This document shows positions 25,783 to 34,089 of a stretch of 64,000 nt of DNA, piece by piece. Position numbers and translations under genes: made by a program. Numbering within the stretch: the first letter of the stretch is position 1; each line of letters starts with the position of its first letter. The stretch is from Thermofilum sp. NZ13 (GTDB lineage: Archaea; Thermoproteota; Thermoprotei; Thermofilales; Thermofilaceae): assembly GCA_002855745.1 (NCBI GenBank), contig NDWX01000003.1:124001-188000 (forward strand), given 5' to 3'. The notes under the pieces are model-generated. The model did no database searches, had not been told where the DNA came from, and worked only from the letters and a program-made list of their open reading frames with translations.

Positions 25783-26358
25783 ATGCGCGTAGCTCTCATC
25801 CTCATAGCCGTCGCAGTCCTCATGCCGTCTCTGGTTTACGGAGCGATGCTCCTAGAGCATCAAGCAGAGGCGCGGCTCCAGAAGGGCCCCTTCCTAGTCA
25901 TCTACCCGACCCCTCCTACGATAACCCTGAGCGTCGGAGGCGCCGGGCCCGTGAGGGTTTGGGTATACAACTACGGGGACGAGGCGGCGGTAAACTCAAC
26001 CCTCTACGTCTACGGAGGAGAAGGAGTAAACCTCACGGCCGACGGCATTAAGTGGGGGAGAAACCTTACGCTTAACATTGGAGTTATTTCACCCGGCAAG
26101 CCCGTCCTTCAGACACTCTTCGTCAGACTGGAGAGCCCTAGAAACGCCAGCGTGATGCTGACCCTGCTCTCAGACAACGCTGACCCAGCCGTCGCATATT
26201 TTGAGGTTTACAGCGCAAAGGCGCAGGCTGGCGAATCGTTTACGCTACCTCTAGTGGTGGCATCTGCTATTGTACTGCTAGCTGGAGTCTACGCCTATGT
26301 ACTGAGGGGCAAGAAGCGCGCGACCAAACGCTCAAAGAAGCCGTCCAAAAAACGCTGA
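25783..26358 (+). CDS. Secreted, C-terminally anchored beta-rich protein
   Basis: An N-terminal signal peptide (residues about 1-21, ending near LVYGA) leads a beta-rich ectodomain. The domain looks immunoglobulin-like (FLVIYPTPPTITLSVGG, VRVWVYNYGDEA) and carries several N-x-S/T sites. A C-terminal membrane helix (about 158-177) and a very basic tail (KKRATKRSKKPSKKR) follow. The architecture is that of a cell-surface protein anchored by its C-terminus. ATG 25783 gives a standard signal peptide; an in-frame GTG at 25765 is less likely. The function is unknown. Confidence 0.6.
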   Translation: MRVALILIAVAVLMPSLVYGAMLLEHQAEARLQKGPFLVIYPTPPTITLSVGGAGPVRVWVYNYGDEAAVNSTLYVYGGEGVNLTADGIKWGRNLTLNIGVISPGKPVLQTLFVRLESPRNASVMLTLLSDNADPAVAYFEVYSAKAQAGESFTLPLVVASAIVLLAGVYAYVLRGKKRATKRSKKPSKKR

Positions 26359-26375
26359 TTACACCAAATTTTATT

Positions 26376-26540
26376 CTAAAATTCTTCCTCCTCTTCTTCC
26401 TCCTCGAACTCTTCCTCTTCCTCCTCCTCTAGGAACTCCTCTTCTTCACCGAAGTCCTCCCATTCCTCCTCTTCTTCCTCTTCCTCGAACTCCTCCTCCC
26501 ATTCTTCCTCCTCTTCGTCCATCAGAGTGTAGGGGTTCAT
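26376..26540 (-). CDS. 54-residue poly-glutamate protein
   Basis: The ATG at 26540 opens a complete 54-codon frame ending TAG at 26376. About 70% of residues are Glu, broken by Phe, Trp and a few others (opening MNPYTLMD; later WEDFG and EEFL). Aromatic residues every 4-9 positions suggest an amphipathic binding tail rather than random repeats. Both GAA and GAG codons are used in mixed order, which argues for selection on protein rather than simple-repeat slippage. A TATA-like CATAAATAG (minus, about 26571-26579) sits about 26 bases before the expected start site. Such acidic proteins often bind basic partners (ribosomal, histone-like), but that is speculation here. Confidence 0.6.
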   Translation of the reverse strand: MNPYTLMDEEEEEWEEEFEEEEEEEEWEDFGEEEEFLEEEEEEEFEEEEEEEEF

Positions 26541-26568
26541 GGTCTGTCAGTGTGAACCGCAGATAACC

Positions 26569-26580
26569 GCTATTTATGCA
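26569..26580. promoter_or_regulatory. Possible bidirectional TATA element
   Basis: GCTATTTATGCA reads as CTATTTATG on one strand and CATAAATAG on the other. It lies about 30 bases upstream of the poly-Glu gene (start 26540). In the other direction it would place transcription of the rightward gene near 26600, inside its longest frame. It could therefore serve both genes. Evidence is spacing only. Confidence 0.4.
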
Positions 26581-26980
26581 TGTCGGTGAGGGAGCCAAAG
26601 GGGAAAAATTCATTAGGTGCGACAACCGTGTGCGAACGGTGCAGGATTCCTTGAGCGAGAGGCCCGTGATCGAGGTGTCTATTGAGGATAGCGACATTTT
26701 AGAGGCCTTGAAAAAGCTGGGGGTTAAGCGCATGGCGGTTTTCGATTCCGAGAGCATTACGTACGCGTACCCGGAGAAAGCCGATGTCGCGGACCTCAGG
26801 AGCTTCGCGAGCTCGGCCCTAGCGATAATTGGGGCCGCTGAACCTTGGCTGGCGCTGAAGCAGGGGTCTAGAGCGGTGATAATTTACAAAGTGAGTGAGA
26901 AGACGGTAGTGATCGAGGGGGAGTTTAACCCCGCTGACTACGATGCTGTAGTAATGCTGTCTCGTCTACTCGTAAAGTAG
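26576..26980 (+). CDS. Small alpha/beta hypothetical protein
   Basis: The frame gives up to 134 residues. The central part alternates strands and helices (RMAVFDSESITYAYP, SRAVIIYKVSEKTVVIEGE) in a way that could be a Roadblock/LC7-like or similar small fold, but I see no decisive motif. The ATG at 26576 overlaps the TATA-like element, so the real start may be GTG 26630 or the GTG three codons later, after which the fold-like region begins. It is divergent from the poly-Glu gene. Confidence 0.5.
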   Translation: MHVGEGAKGEKFIRCDNRVRTVQDSLSERPVIEVSIEDSDILEALKKLGVKRMAVFDSESITYAYPEKADVADLRSFASSALAIIGAAEPWLALKQGSRAVIIYKVSEKTVVIEGEFNPADYDAVVMLSRLLVK

Positions 26981-27527
26981 ACAGGTATTGAGACAGCCTC
27001 GGTCTATCGCGCTTAGGCAGACAACCCGTGAAAAACCCCTTTTAGCCGCGACCCGTCCTAAGCGGGCGGCATGATCCGACATAGCTACTCGAGAGCGCTG
27101 AGTTCTTCAAGGCGGCTCATCAATTACATGGCTCAAGAGGATTTCCTCTGGAACCAGGAGGTATGAGGCAAGACGGTTGGGCTACTTGTAGCGTAATCCA
27201 AGACTGAAAGGTGTAGAGTGGAGAGTACTAGAGTTCAGAAGCGACGGTTTTCGGTCACGGTTCCCTGCTTTTCACCTTCATCATTTAATGCCTGACCTAA
27301 ACACGACTCCTTGGACACCTTTCAAGTTCGTCATTGGCGCCCCTGTTGGGATGGTCTTAGCGCCTCACCTCTTGCTGCGCCACTTGCGACACCTTATCCC
27401 CTGCCGGGGACAGGCGAGAGCTGGTGGCTCCAACCCCTACTTGGCTGTTGGGGGTTATCTCCTTTTTGCTGCGAACACTGAAAGGGCTGGAGAAGCCGAG
27501 AAAAAGAATTGCCGCCACGACGTGGGG
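26981..27527. other. About 550 bases without a convincing gene
   Basis: I find no supported gene. A 31-codon frame at 27072-27167 (ATG to TGA) and an 81-codon frame at 27288-27533 exist but lack recognisable domains and promoters. The palindrome AGAGGATTTCCTCT near 27136 could be a small hairpin. No C/D or H/ACA RNA signature meets my threshold. Confidence 0.4.
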
Positions 27528-27536
27528 CTTTAATAC
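27528..27536 (+). promoter_or_regulatory. TATA box of the ROK kinase gene
   Basis: CTTTAATAC is centred about 27 bases before the GTG at 27559. This is the spacing expected when transcription begins at the start codon, so it both marks the promoter and decides the translation start. Confidence 0.55.
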
Positions 27537-27558
27537 CCTGAGTCCGTTCTTCTATGAT

Positions 27559-28512
27559 GTGAGGTACGCCATAGGGATTGATATAGGGGCAACGAATACC
27601 CGCATAGCCCTGGGAAACGACGAGGGCGAGCTCATCGAGGTTGTGACGTTCAAGACTTGGGATTACCAGGACCCCAACCTGTACCTTGATAGGATAGCCC
27701 ATGTGATCCGCGAGCTCCGCGCGAAGTACAAGGTCGAGGTCACTGGTGTGGGCGTTGGCAGCCCTGGCCCCCTTGACATGGCCAGGGGGGAAGTTGTGGC
27801 TGCACCTAACATGCCGTTTAAGAGGCTGGAAGTCGTTAGGGTTCTGAAGGAGCTGGTTAACCTTCCAGTCGCGTTTGCCAACGACGCTGTCACAGCCGCA
27901 GTCGGCGAGAAATTCTGGGGAGAGGGGGCCGGGCTTGACAATCTGGTCTACGTGACGATAAGCACCGGAATTGGTGGAGGCGTGTACGTTGACGGTTCCT
28001 TGTTGCTCGGGAAAGATGGCAACGCGCACGAGATAGGTCACGTAGTCGTCGACTCGCAGGAAAGGCTAACGTGCGGATGCGGTAAAAAAGGCCACTGGGA
28101 GGCCTACTGCTCGGGGAGCGGTATACCCAGGTTTGCCAGGTTTATCGCAGAGCACGAGAAGGTTGAAGGATCCTGTCTGATGACCGGAGGCAAGCTTGAG
28201 GCACGTGACGTGTTCGAGGCTTACAGGGCGGGGGACCCCCTAGCCCGGCGCGTGATATCGGAGGTTAAGAGGTTCAACGCGTACGGCTTCGCCGCGATAG
28301 TGAACTACTACGATCCCGAGCTCGTGACGGTTGGGGGCTCCGTTGCCCTGAACAACCCTGATATCCTGCTCGAGGGGTTGCGCGATAGTGTGAAGAACTA
28401 CACCGTGAATAGACCCCCCGAGATCAAGTTGACGAGGCTCGGCGCAAACGCCGGGTTGCTGGGGGCACTTGCCCTCGGGCTTGGCCTTGAGAGAAAAGTC
28501 CCGCTGAGGTGA
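27559..28512 (+). CDS. ROK-family sugar kinase (glucokinase-like)
   Basis: This ROK-fold kinase probably phosphorylates glucose or a related sugar. The phosphate-1 motif is GIDIGATNTRIAL at the N-terminus, then GVGSPGPLD and NDAVTAAVGE with the catalytic Asp. ISTGIGGGVYVDG follows, then the ROK signature with HEIGHVVVD and the zinc ligands CGCGKKGHWEAYC. The frame is open upstream to 27424, but the fold begins at VRYAIGIDIG. The GTG 27559 has a correctly spaced TATA box, so I use 317 residues. It converges on CysRS. Confidence 0.87.
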   Translation: MRYAIGIDIGATNTRIALGNDEGELIEVVTFKTWDYQDPNLYLDRIAHVIRELRAKYKVEVTGVGVGSPGPLDMARGEVVAAPNMPFKRLEVVRVLKELVNLPVAFANDAVTAAVGEKFWGEGAGLDNLVYVTISTGIGGGVYVDGSLLLGKDGNAHEIGHVVVDSQERLTCGCGKKGHWEAYCSGSGIPRFARFIAEHEKVEGSCLMTGGKLEARDVFEAYRAGDPLARRVISEVKRFNAYGFAAIVNYYDPELVTVGGSVALNNPDILLEGLRDSVKNYTVNRPPEIKLTRLGANAGLLGALALGLGLERKVPLR

Positions 28513-28547
28513 AAGAGAGCTTCCGCTTTTTTTGGCTGGCTGCAGCG

Positions 28548-29978
28548 CTACTTGGGTCGCGGGCTGATTATCCACCTAGTCTTATCCTTCTCGTCCATCA
28601 GAATTACTCCGAGCTCATTGAGCCTAGCTCTAATGTAGTCGCTCAGCTCCCAGTTTTTCTGCGAACGCAGCGCGCTCCTCACCTCCACGAGGAGGTTTAT
28701 CAGCTCGTCAACAGGAACCAGCTCCTTCGGGAGCTCGGCGAGGACGTCATCCATAACGCCCAATACTTTGTTAAACTCGTCTAGGAGCTTGTAGGCGTAG
28801 AGCACCGTGGTGTAGGAGGGCTTAGCTGCGATCTGCGAGTAAATGATGGAAGCCAGCCTCATCGCTGAGGCAAACGCTGAGCTGGCGTTGAAGTCCTGGT
28901 CCATGCTCTCGTAAAAGCTCTTCCTGATATCAGAAAGCTCTGCTAGCACGCTGAGCTCGGCGTCGGATAGCCGGCCTGGGGGCTCAACCTCGCGTGTCAG
29001 TCTGTAGACGAGCTGAGCTGCCCCTCTGAGCCTCTGCAGGTTAGCTTGAGCCTGTTGGAGGGAGTCGTCGCTGAAGCTCAGCACGGTCCTGTAGTGCGCG
29101 CTGGCGAGCCACAGTCTGACGACCAGAGGGTCGTATTCTTTGAAGAGGTCCTTCAGTGGCACGATGTTCTTCAGGCTCTTGCTCATCTTCTCGCCGCCGA
29201 CTTGAAGCATCCCTGTGTGCATCCAGTACTTGACCCACGGCCTCTCGCCGAACAGCGACTCGCTCTGGGCCCGCTCGTTCTCGTGGTGTGGGAAGATCAG
29301 ATCAGACCCTCCTCCGTGGATATCGAACCTTTTGCCGAGGTAGCGGGACGACATGACACTGCACTCTATGTGCCAGCCCGGCCTCCCCGGCCCCCACGGC
29401 GAGTCCCAGTAAGGTTCCCCCGGTTTCCTGGCCTTCCAGAGGGCGAAGTCGTACGGGTTCTTCTTCTCAGTGGCGAACTCCTCCTGGCTCCACATCTTCT
29501 TGTCAAGCCTCCCACTCAGCCTGCCATAGTCATCGTAGGTGTCTACGTCAAAGTACACGCTACCGCTGGGAGCAACGTAAGCATGACCCTTGTCTATCAG
29601 CTTCTGTATAAACTCGATTATCTCGCCGATGTGTTCCGTAACGCGCGGATGCACGTCCACGAAGACGCGGAGCTTCTTCAGGGCTTCCAGGTAGTCCTTG
29701 CTGTACTCGTCGACGACTTCCCTCCAGTCCCTCCCCTCCTCCGCCGCCCTGTTGATGATCTTATCGTCAATATCGGTTATGTTCTGCACGTGAAAAACGT
29801 CGTACCCCTTGAGCCTCAGGTACCTCTTGATGACGTCGAACGCTACGTATGTCCTAGCATGGCCTACATGGGAGAAGTCGTAGACCGTTGGCCCGCAAAC
29901 GTAGATAAGCACCCTTCCAGGGTTCACAGGCTCGAAAACCTCGAGGTTTCTACTCAGGGTGTTGTAGACTTGCAACAC
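28548..29978 (-). CDS. cysS: Cysteinyl-tRNA synthetase
   Basis: This class I synthetase charges tRNA-Cys. The HIGH motif is HVGH in [12 protein letters not shown], just after the zinc-binding YVCGPTVYD. Other zinc ligands are in WHIECSVMS and HHENE. The KMSKS loop is EKMSKSLKN at about residue 266. The C-terminal anticodon region is complete (476 residues). A canonical CysRS means ordinary Cys decoding by UGC/UGU, which matters for the feoB TGA. A TATA-like AGTATAATAATG (minus) lies near 30018-30026. It faces the divergent hypothetical gene. Confidence 0.92.
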   Translation of the reverse strand: MLQVYNTLSRNLEVFEPVNPGRVLIYVCGPTVYDFSHVGHARTYVAFDVIKRYLRLKGYDVFHVQNITDIDDKIINRAAEEGRDWREVVDEYSKDYLEALKKLRVFVDVHPRVTEHIGEIIEFIQKLIDKGHAYVAPSGSVYFDVDTYDDYGRLSGRLDKKMWSQEEFATEKKNPYDFALWKARKPGEPYWDSPWGPGRPGWHIECSVMSSRYLGKRFDIHGGGSDLIFPHHENERAQSESLFGERPWVKYWMHTGMLQVGGEKMSKSLKNIVPLKDLFKEYDPLVVRLWLASAHYRTVLSFSDDSLQQAQANLQRLRGAAQLVYRLTREVEPPGRLSDAELSVLAELSDIRKSFYESMDQDFNASSAFASAMRLASIIYSQIAAKPSYTTVLYAYKLLDEFNKVLGVMDDVLAELPKELVPVDELINLLVEVRSALRSQKNWELSDYIRARLNELGVILMDEKDKTRWIISPRPK

Positions 29979-30128
29979 AATTGTCTTTCACCGGCGGATG
30001 AGAAAGGTCGCAAGAACATTATTATACTTTCCTCAAGCTTAGCACCGCAGGCAATAACCTCCAGGGATCCCGTGGAAAAATTCCTAAGCAAGGAGAAGAC
30101 GTATTGCTACATGAGTAAAGGTGGGTAG

Positions 30129-30935
30129 ATGAGCGAAGTTGAACTGATCACCTCATTTCAGCTGCGAGTTCCTCAACCTTCGATAATCATAAGGGATGAG
30201 TACTCGCCGATCCTGCTACCTGGAGACTCGTTTAACGTGAGCAGTGTCAGCTTCCAAGAGTTGGATAAAATTCACTCAGAGTTGAGGAGTAGACCGTCGT
30301 TGGGTCTCGTGGGTTTCGGTGGCTTTAACGCGGTTAACGCGGCTAAGGCGTTGTCTGTTAAGCGGCTGAAAAAGGGCGGAATAAAGCAGGCTCTTTTCGA
30401 GAGCTCAGCGCCTTCGCGCCCACTTACGCTCATCCCAGTGGCACCCGCCTTCTGCACCGACATCACGTCCCTTACAGTTGTCTACGACCCAGGCGTCCCT
30501 GTGTACTGCGTCTTGTTCATAGAGCCGGAGAAGGTGATCGTACCTATCGACTTGTACAAAACCCGTTTTGAGGAAACGAAGGACAGCCTGCGGGACCTCA
30601 GCCCTACCCTCGAGGGGTCGACTTTCGAGGAGTACTTGCGGTTCTGCCGCAGTCGCGCCCCCGCCGGCCTAAGCGTGGAGTTCATCCTGTCGTTAACGAT
30701 AGCGGCGCTCGGCAACACCGGTATAAGCGAGGCGTTGAGGTGCGTGGCTTCCGCCTCACGAGGTGAGGCGTGTGCAGATGCAAAGGTCGCCGAAAAGGTC
30801 GCGCTGCTGGTGAGGAGGAAGATAGACCACCTTGTTGAGCACTCGTGGTCGTTTTACATGAGGTTTCTCGTGCAGTGGGGCGTGGAGTCGCGGAGAGAGC
30901 TTTACAGCCTGTACTCTACCCTGTTCTCCCGATGA
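30129..30935 (+). CDS. Hypothetical protein, 268 residues
   Basis: This is a soluble alpha/beta protein without membrane helices or a motif I can assign. The N-terminal half has glycine-rich turns (LGLVGFGGFNAVNAAKAL). The C-terminal half is helical and contains several Cys (FCRSRAP, RCVASASRGEACAD). ATG 30129 follows a GGTGGG box. The 3' end overlaps the converging amino-acid transporter ATPase gene by 20 bases. Coding quality is good but the function is unknown. Confidence 0.55.
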   Translation: MSEVELITSFQLRVPQPSIIIRDEYSPILLPGDSFNVSSVSFQELDKIHSELRSRPSLGLVGFGGFNAVNAAKALSVKRLKKGGIKQALFESSAPSRPLTLIPVAPAFCTDITSLTVVYDPGVPVYCVLFIEPEKVIVPIDLYKTRFEETKDSLRDLSPTLEGSTFEEYLRFCRSRAPAGLSVEFILSLTIAALGNTGISEALRCVASASRGEACADAKVAEKVALLVRRKIDHLVEHSWSFYMRFLVQWGVESRRELYSLYSTLFSR

Positions 30936-31659
30936 GCTTCAAGAACTGGCGGGTGCGCTCTGTCGAGGGGTTCTCGAGGATCCTCCTTGCATCGCCCTCT
31001 TCCACGATCCTCCCATCCTCCATTATTATCACTCGGTCTGCTATATCCCGCGTGAAGTCCAGCTCGTGCGTCACCGCAAGCATGGCTATGCCGCGCCTAG
31101 CAACTTCGCGGAGCGTGTCGAGGACTTCAGCTTTGAGCTCGGGGTCCAGTGCGGAAGTCGGCTCATCGAGGAGCAGTAATATCGGGTCCATGGCCAGGGC
31201 CCTCGCGATGGCTACTCGCTGTTGCTGACCGCCGCTAAGCTGGAGAGGGTACTTCTCTTCAAGCCCCCTTAGGCCGAGCTGGGCTAGTACCTCGCGGGCT
31301 TTTCTCTCGGCCTCCGCGGCGCTGTACCCCTTCACGATCCTTAGGGGAAGAGTTATGTTTTCAATAACTTTCATGTGGGGGAACAGGTTGTAGCTCTGGA
31401 ACACGAACCCGGTCTTCGCCCTAGCAGCCCTAATGTTGACTCGGCCAGAGGTGAGCTCTTCTCCGTCGAGGAATATCCTGCCGCGCTTCGGCTTCACTAA
31501 AAGGACCGCTGTCTTCAGGAGGGTGCTTTTCCCGCTCCCGCTGGGCCCCATTATTACGACCTTCTCCCCCCTGTGCACTTTCAGCGAGACGCCCTTCACC
31601 ACCTCTGTGTCCTCGTATCCTGACCACACGTCATGCATCTCGAGGACGACTTCCCCCAT
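30916..31659 (-). CDS. Polar amino-acid ABC transporter, ATP-binding subunit (GlnQ-like)
   Basis: This ATPase of a polar amino-acid importer has Walker A MGPSGSGKSTLL, Q-loop FVFQSYNLFPHM, signature LSGGQQQRVAIA and Walker B ILLLLDEPTSALDP with H-loop VTHE. I place the start at ATG 31659 (MGEVVLEMHDVWSGY). The upstream-open frame to 31734 lies inside the permease gene and is not family sequence. The length of 247 residues is standard. It follows the permease gene by two bases and completes the operon with the binding protein upstream. Confidence 0.9.
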   Translation of the reverse strand: MGEVVLEMHDVWSGYEDTEVVKGVSLKVHRGEKVVIMGPSGSGKSTLLKTAVLLVKPKRGRIFLDGEELTSGRVNIRAARAKTGFVFQSYNLFPHMKVIENITLPLRIVKGYSAAEAERKAREVLAQLGLRGLEEKYPLQLSGGQQQRVAIARALAMDPILLLLDEPTSALDPELKAEVLDTLREVARRGIAMLAVTHELDFTRDIADRVIIMEDGRIVEEGDARRILENPSTERTRQFLKLIGRTG

Positions 31660-31661
31660 CT

Positions 31662-32318
31662 TCAAGCACCCGTGTAACCCGGAATCCTGAGCCTCCTCTC
31701 GATGACCCTGGAGCCATGCGAGAAGGCGTAGCACACCGCAAAGTAGAGGAGCGCGACAATAATGTATGCCTCGAAGGCCCTGTACGTGTACGCAGCCACG
31801 TACTGGCCGCGGCGCATGAGCTCCACGATACCTATGACCGCGGCGAGCGAGCTCTCCTTTATCACGGTGACGAACTCGTTCACGAGAGACGGGATCGAGA
31901 TCCTCAGCGCCTGTGGTAGGATGACGTACCTGAGGATCTGGGGGGTTGAGAAGCCCAGGGATTCCGCCGAGAGGATCTGGCTGTCTGGTATGCTCTTCAC
32001 AGCGGATCTGAAGATCTCGGCCTGGTAGGCGCCGCTGTTAAGCCCCAGTGCCAGCACGCTGGCCGTGAAGGCGTCGAGCTTTATTCCTACTGATGGGAGG
32101 CCGAAGTACAGAACGAAGAGCTGCACGAGTAGCGGTGTACCCCTTATCGGCTCGATGTATGCTCTGGCTACCGGCCTAAGTGGGGACAGGGAGAGGCTAA
32201 GCATGAGAGCTCCGACAGCTAGCCCCATGGAGAACGCTAGGATCGAGATTTCCAGGGTTGTCGCCAGACCAGTCGCTATAAACGGTGCGTACTCTACCAG
32301 GAATTCTGCGAAGTTCAA
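31662..32318 (-). CDS. Polar amino-acid ABC transporter, permease subunit
   Basis: This His/Glu/Gln-type membrane subunit has about five transmembrane helices. The EAA-like loop for ATPase contact is in ESLGFSTPQILRYVILPQALR. The length of 218 residues is typical. It lies between the binding-protein gene (65 bases upstream) and the ATPase gene (2-base gap). A single permease gene suggests a homodimeric channel. Confidence 0.9.
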   Translation of the reverse strand: MNFAEFLVEYAPFIATGLATTLEISILAFSMGLAVGALMLSLSLSPLRPVARAYIEPIRGTPLLVQLFVLYFGLPSVGIKLDAFTASVLALGLNSGAYQAEIFRSAVKSIPDSQILSAESLGFSTPQILRYVILPQALRISIPSLVNEFVTVIKESSLAAVIGIVELMRRGQYVAAYTYRAFEAYIIVALLYFAVCYAFSHGSRVIERRLRIPGYTGA

Positions 32319-32382
32319 GGTCTGAACCCCTCACCACAAAAAAGGTGATTTTATAAAGTTTGCTCGGAAGACAGAGGTGTTT

Positions 32383-33330
32383 TTAGCTTCCTCCAAGCCA
32401 CTTCAGGGTTTCGTTTAAGAATATTTGGTCCATCTCACCGGAGTTTATGAGGTCCTCTATGACCTTGTCCACCAGTATCTTCAGGTCGACCGCCCCCTTC
32501 GGCATGGCAACCGCTGCCCCCGCTGTGGGTTTACCGATGGTGAACGCGATCTTTAGGTCGGGGTTCTTCGTCACGAGGGCTGCTGCGATCTTCTCCCCGA
32601 TGATTATAGCGTCTACGTCGCCGCGCTGCAGAACCATGACCATGTCGGGGTAGACTTTATCGTAGGTTTTGATCTCTGCCTTCCCATTAAGGTTCTGGTT
32701 GGCGTAGTCCTCCTGTATCGTGCCTAGCTGGACACCAACTTTCTTGCCGTAGAGATCCTCTAGCTTAGAGATCTGGGAGGTTTTGAGGGTTACGACTACT
32801 CCCTTGCTTGCAAAGTAGTAGGGGAAGGAGAAGTCCACGACTTTCTCGCGCTCGGAGGTAGGTGTCATGTCGGCCAGTACGATGTCGACGTCTCCGTTTT
32901 TCACGGCCTCTATGAGCGCGGAGAACTGCATGTCCTTCACCTCGAGGGGGACGCCTATAGCCTGAGCGATCCTCCTGGCGATTTCAATGTCTATTCCCGC
33001 GAAGTTGCCGTTTTTGTCCACATACTCGAAGGGCGGCCAGTCAGCCGATGTGCCCAGGATTAGTTTTCCCCGGGCCTTGATATTGTCGATGTAGCTCGTC
33101 TGCTGGGGTGTAGCCGTCTTGTTGATGTAGCTCGTCTGCTGGGGTGTAGCCGTCTTGTTGATGTAGCTCGTCTGCTGGGGTGTAGCCGAGTGCCATAGGG
33201 GGTATCCTATCCCCACTCCGATTAAAATTCCGATGATCAGTGCAGCAATTATTGCTATAACGTTTATTCCTTTTGCCTGGCTCTGCATCAAACCTTTAAC
33301 ATTCCTCCCTTTATAAGCATTTCTTTTCAT
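32383..33330 (-). CDS. Polar amino-acid ABC transporter, membrane-anchored binding protein
   Basis: This extracellular type II binding protein begins with a membrane anchor (about residues 22-42, VIAIIAALIIGILIGVGIGY). A Thr/Gln/Pro linker follows, made of a 12-residue unit repeated almost three times (SYINKTATPQQT). The bilobed binding domain then starts with ARGKLILGTSADWPPFEY and includes GIDIEIARRIAQAIG and ADMTPTSEREKVVDFS, typical of the SBP_bac_3 family. The linker probably sets the distance from membrane to permease. A/T-rich promoter sequence lies at about 33340-33390 (shared with the divergent gene). Confidence 0.9.
   Translation of the reverse strand: MKRNAYKGRNVKGLMQSQAKGINVIAIIAALIIGILIGVGIGYPLWHSATPQQTSYINKTATPQQTSYINKTATPQQTSYIDNIKARGKLILGTSADWPPFEYVDKNGNFAGIDIEIARRIAQAIGVPLEVKDMQFSALIEAVKNGDVDIVLADMTPTSEREKVVDFSFPYYFASKGVVVTLKTSQISKLEDLYGKKVGVQLGTIQEDYANQNLNGKAEIKTYDKVYPDMVMVLQRGDVDAIIIGEKIAAALVTKNPDLKIAFTIGKPTAGAAVAMPKGAVDLKILVDKVIEDLINSGEMDQIFLNETLKWLGGS
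33088..33187 (-). repeat. 36-bp in-frame tandem repeat (about 2.8 copies) in the binding-protein linker
   Basis: The unit spans 33088-33123 and repeats exactly at 33124-33159, with a partial third copy from 33160 to about 33187. Each unit encodes 12 residues. Because 36 is divisible by three, copy changes would lengthen or shorten the extracellular linker without breaking the frame. Exact identity at the DNA level points to recent expansion. Confidence 0.9.
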
Positions 33331-33414
33331 TAAACAATCTTCGATCAGTTAAAATAATTGATATTTTAACATTTCTTAGAAAAACTTAAAAAGCTTACCC
33401 TATGCTACTCTCGA

Positions 33415-34089
33415 ATGCCTAGAGACAACGTGGTGAAGTACGTTAAGCTCGCTCTAATGAGCAGGCCCTACATACTGGAGTCCATGCGACTGGGCATTGT
33501 AAACTACTCGGCGCTTGCCCGGCTACTACACGGTGAAGTTGAAAAGCTGGCCGGCAGAAAGCTCACGCAGACAGTGATCAAGATGGCCGTTCTCAGGGCA
33601 GCGAGAGAGCTGATGGAAGAAGGAGCAAGTGCGCGGAAGCTTGCCGTAGCGCTCGTTGGAAGCGAAATAAAGTTGGTTGACAAGCTGAGCGTGCTCTCGC
33701 TGGACCCTTCTAATGCCCAGACAGTGCTTGAGGTCTTGAAGAGGGCGGCTACCGCAAACAAGTACGTGCAGTTTGTGCAGGGCTCGAGCGCTGTGACGCT
33801 GATAGGTGACGAGAAACTTATCGAGGAGATCTACCGCGCCCTAGTTAAGGGCGGCGTCAAGCAGTACCTGAGAAACCAGTCTGCAATAATACTGACGGGC
33901 CCGCCTGAGATTCTCGCTACTCCTGGCGTCGTCTCAATAGCGTCCATGGCTCTCTCTGTGCGTGGAATTAACCTCACAGAGGTTGTGTCGAGCTACCGGG
34001 ACGTGGTTTTCGTCCTGAGCTCCGAGGAAGCCCCCAGAGCGTACAGCATCATCAGGGACCTTGTCCTGAGCTTGAAGTCCCTTCTCTAA
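33415..34089 (+). CDS. ACT-domain-like protein, possible regulator
   Basis: The N-terminal part (about 1-90) is helical with a putative helix-turn-helix (YSALARLLHGEVEKLAGRKL). The C-terminal part (about 140-224) follows ACT-like strand-helix order (QSAIILTGPPEIL, then SMALSVRGINLTEVVSSYRDVVFVLSSEEAPRAY). It resembles the archaeal HTH-ACT proteins that sense amino acids, and its divergent position beside an amino-acid ABC transporter fits that idea. The ATG start at 33415 follows AT-rich promoter sequence. The assignment is tentative. The end overlaps the converging Mrp gene by 38 bases. Confidence 0.5.
   Translation: MPRDNVVKYVKLALMSRPYILESMRLGIVNYSALARLLHGEVEKLAGRKLTQTVIKMAVLRAARELMEEGASARKLAVALVGSEIKLVDKLSVLSLDPSNAQTVLEVLKRAATANKYVQFVQGSSAVTLIGDEKLIEEIYRALVKGGVKQYLRNQSAIILTGPPEILATPGVVSIASMALSVRGINLTEVVSSYRDVVFVLSSEEAPRAYSIIRDLVLSLKSLL

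Noticed and set aside
27288-27533. 81-codon open frame before the ROK gene
   Set aside because: No domain, promoter or ribosome-binding site, and it overlaps the TATA box of the ROK gene.
29046-30128. 360-codon open frame on the plus strand over cysS
   Set aside because: It is antisense to a fully recognisable CysRS, has no domain, and comes from GC-rich codon bias.
33088-33187. CRISPR-like repeat array
   Set aside because: The copies are contiguous with no spacers and encode a protein linker in frame.
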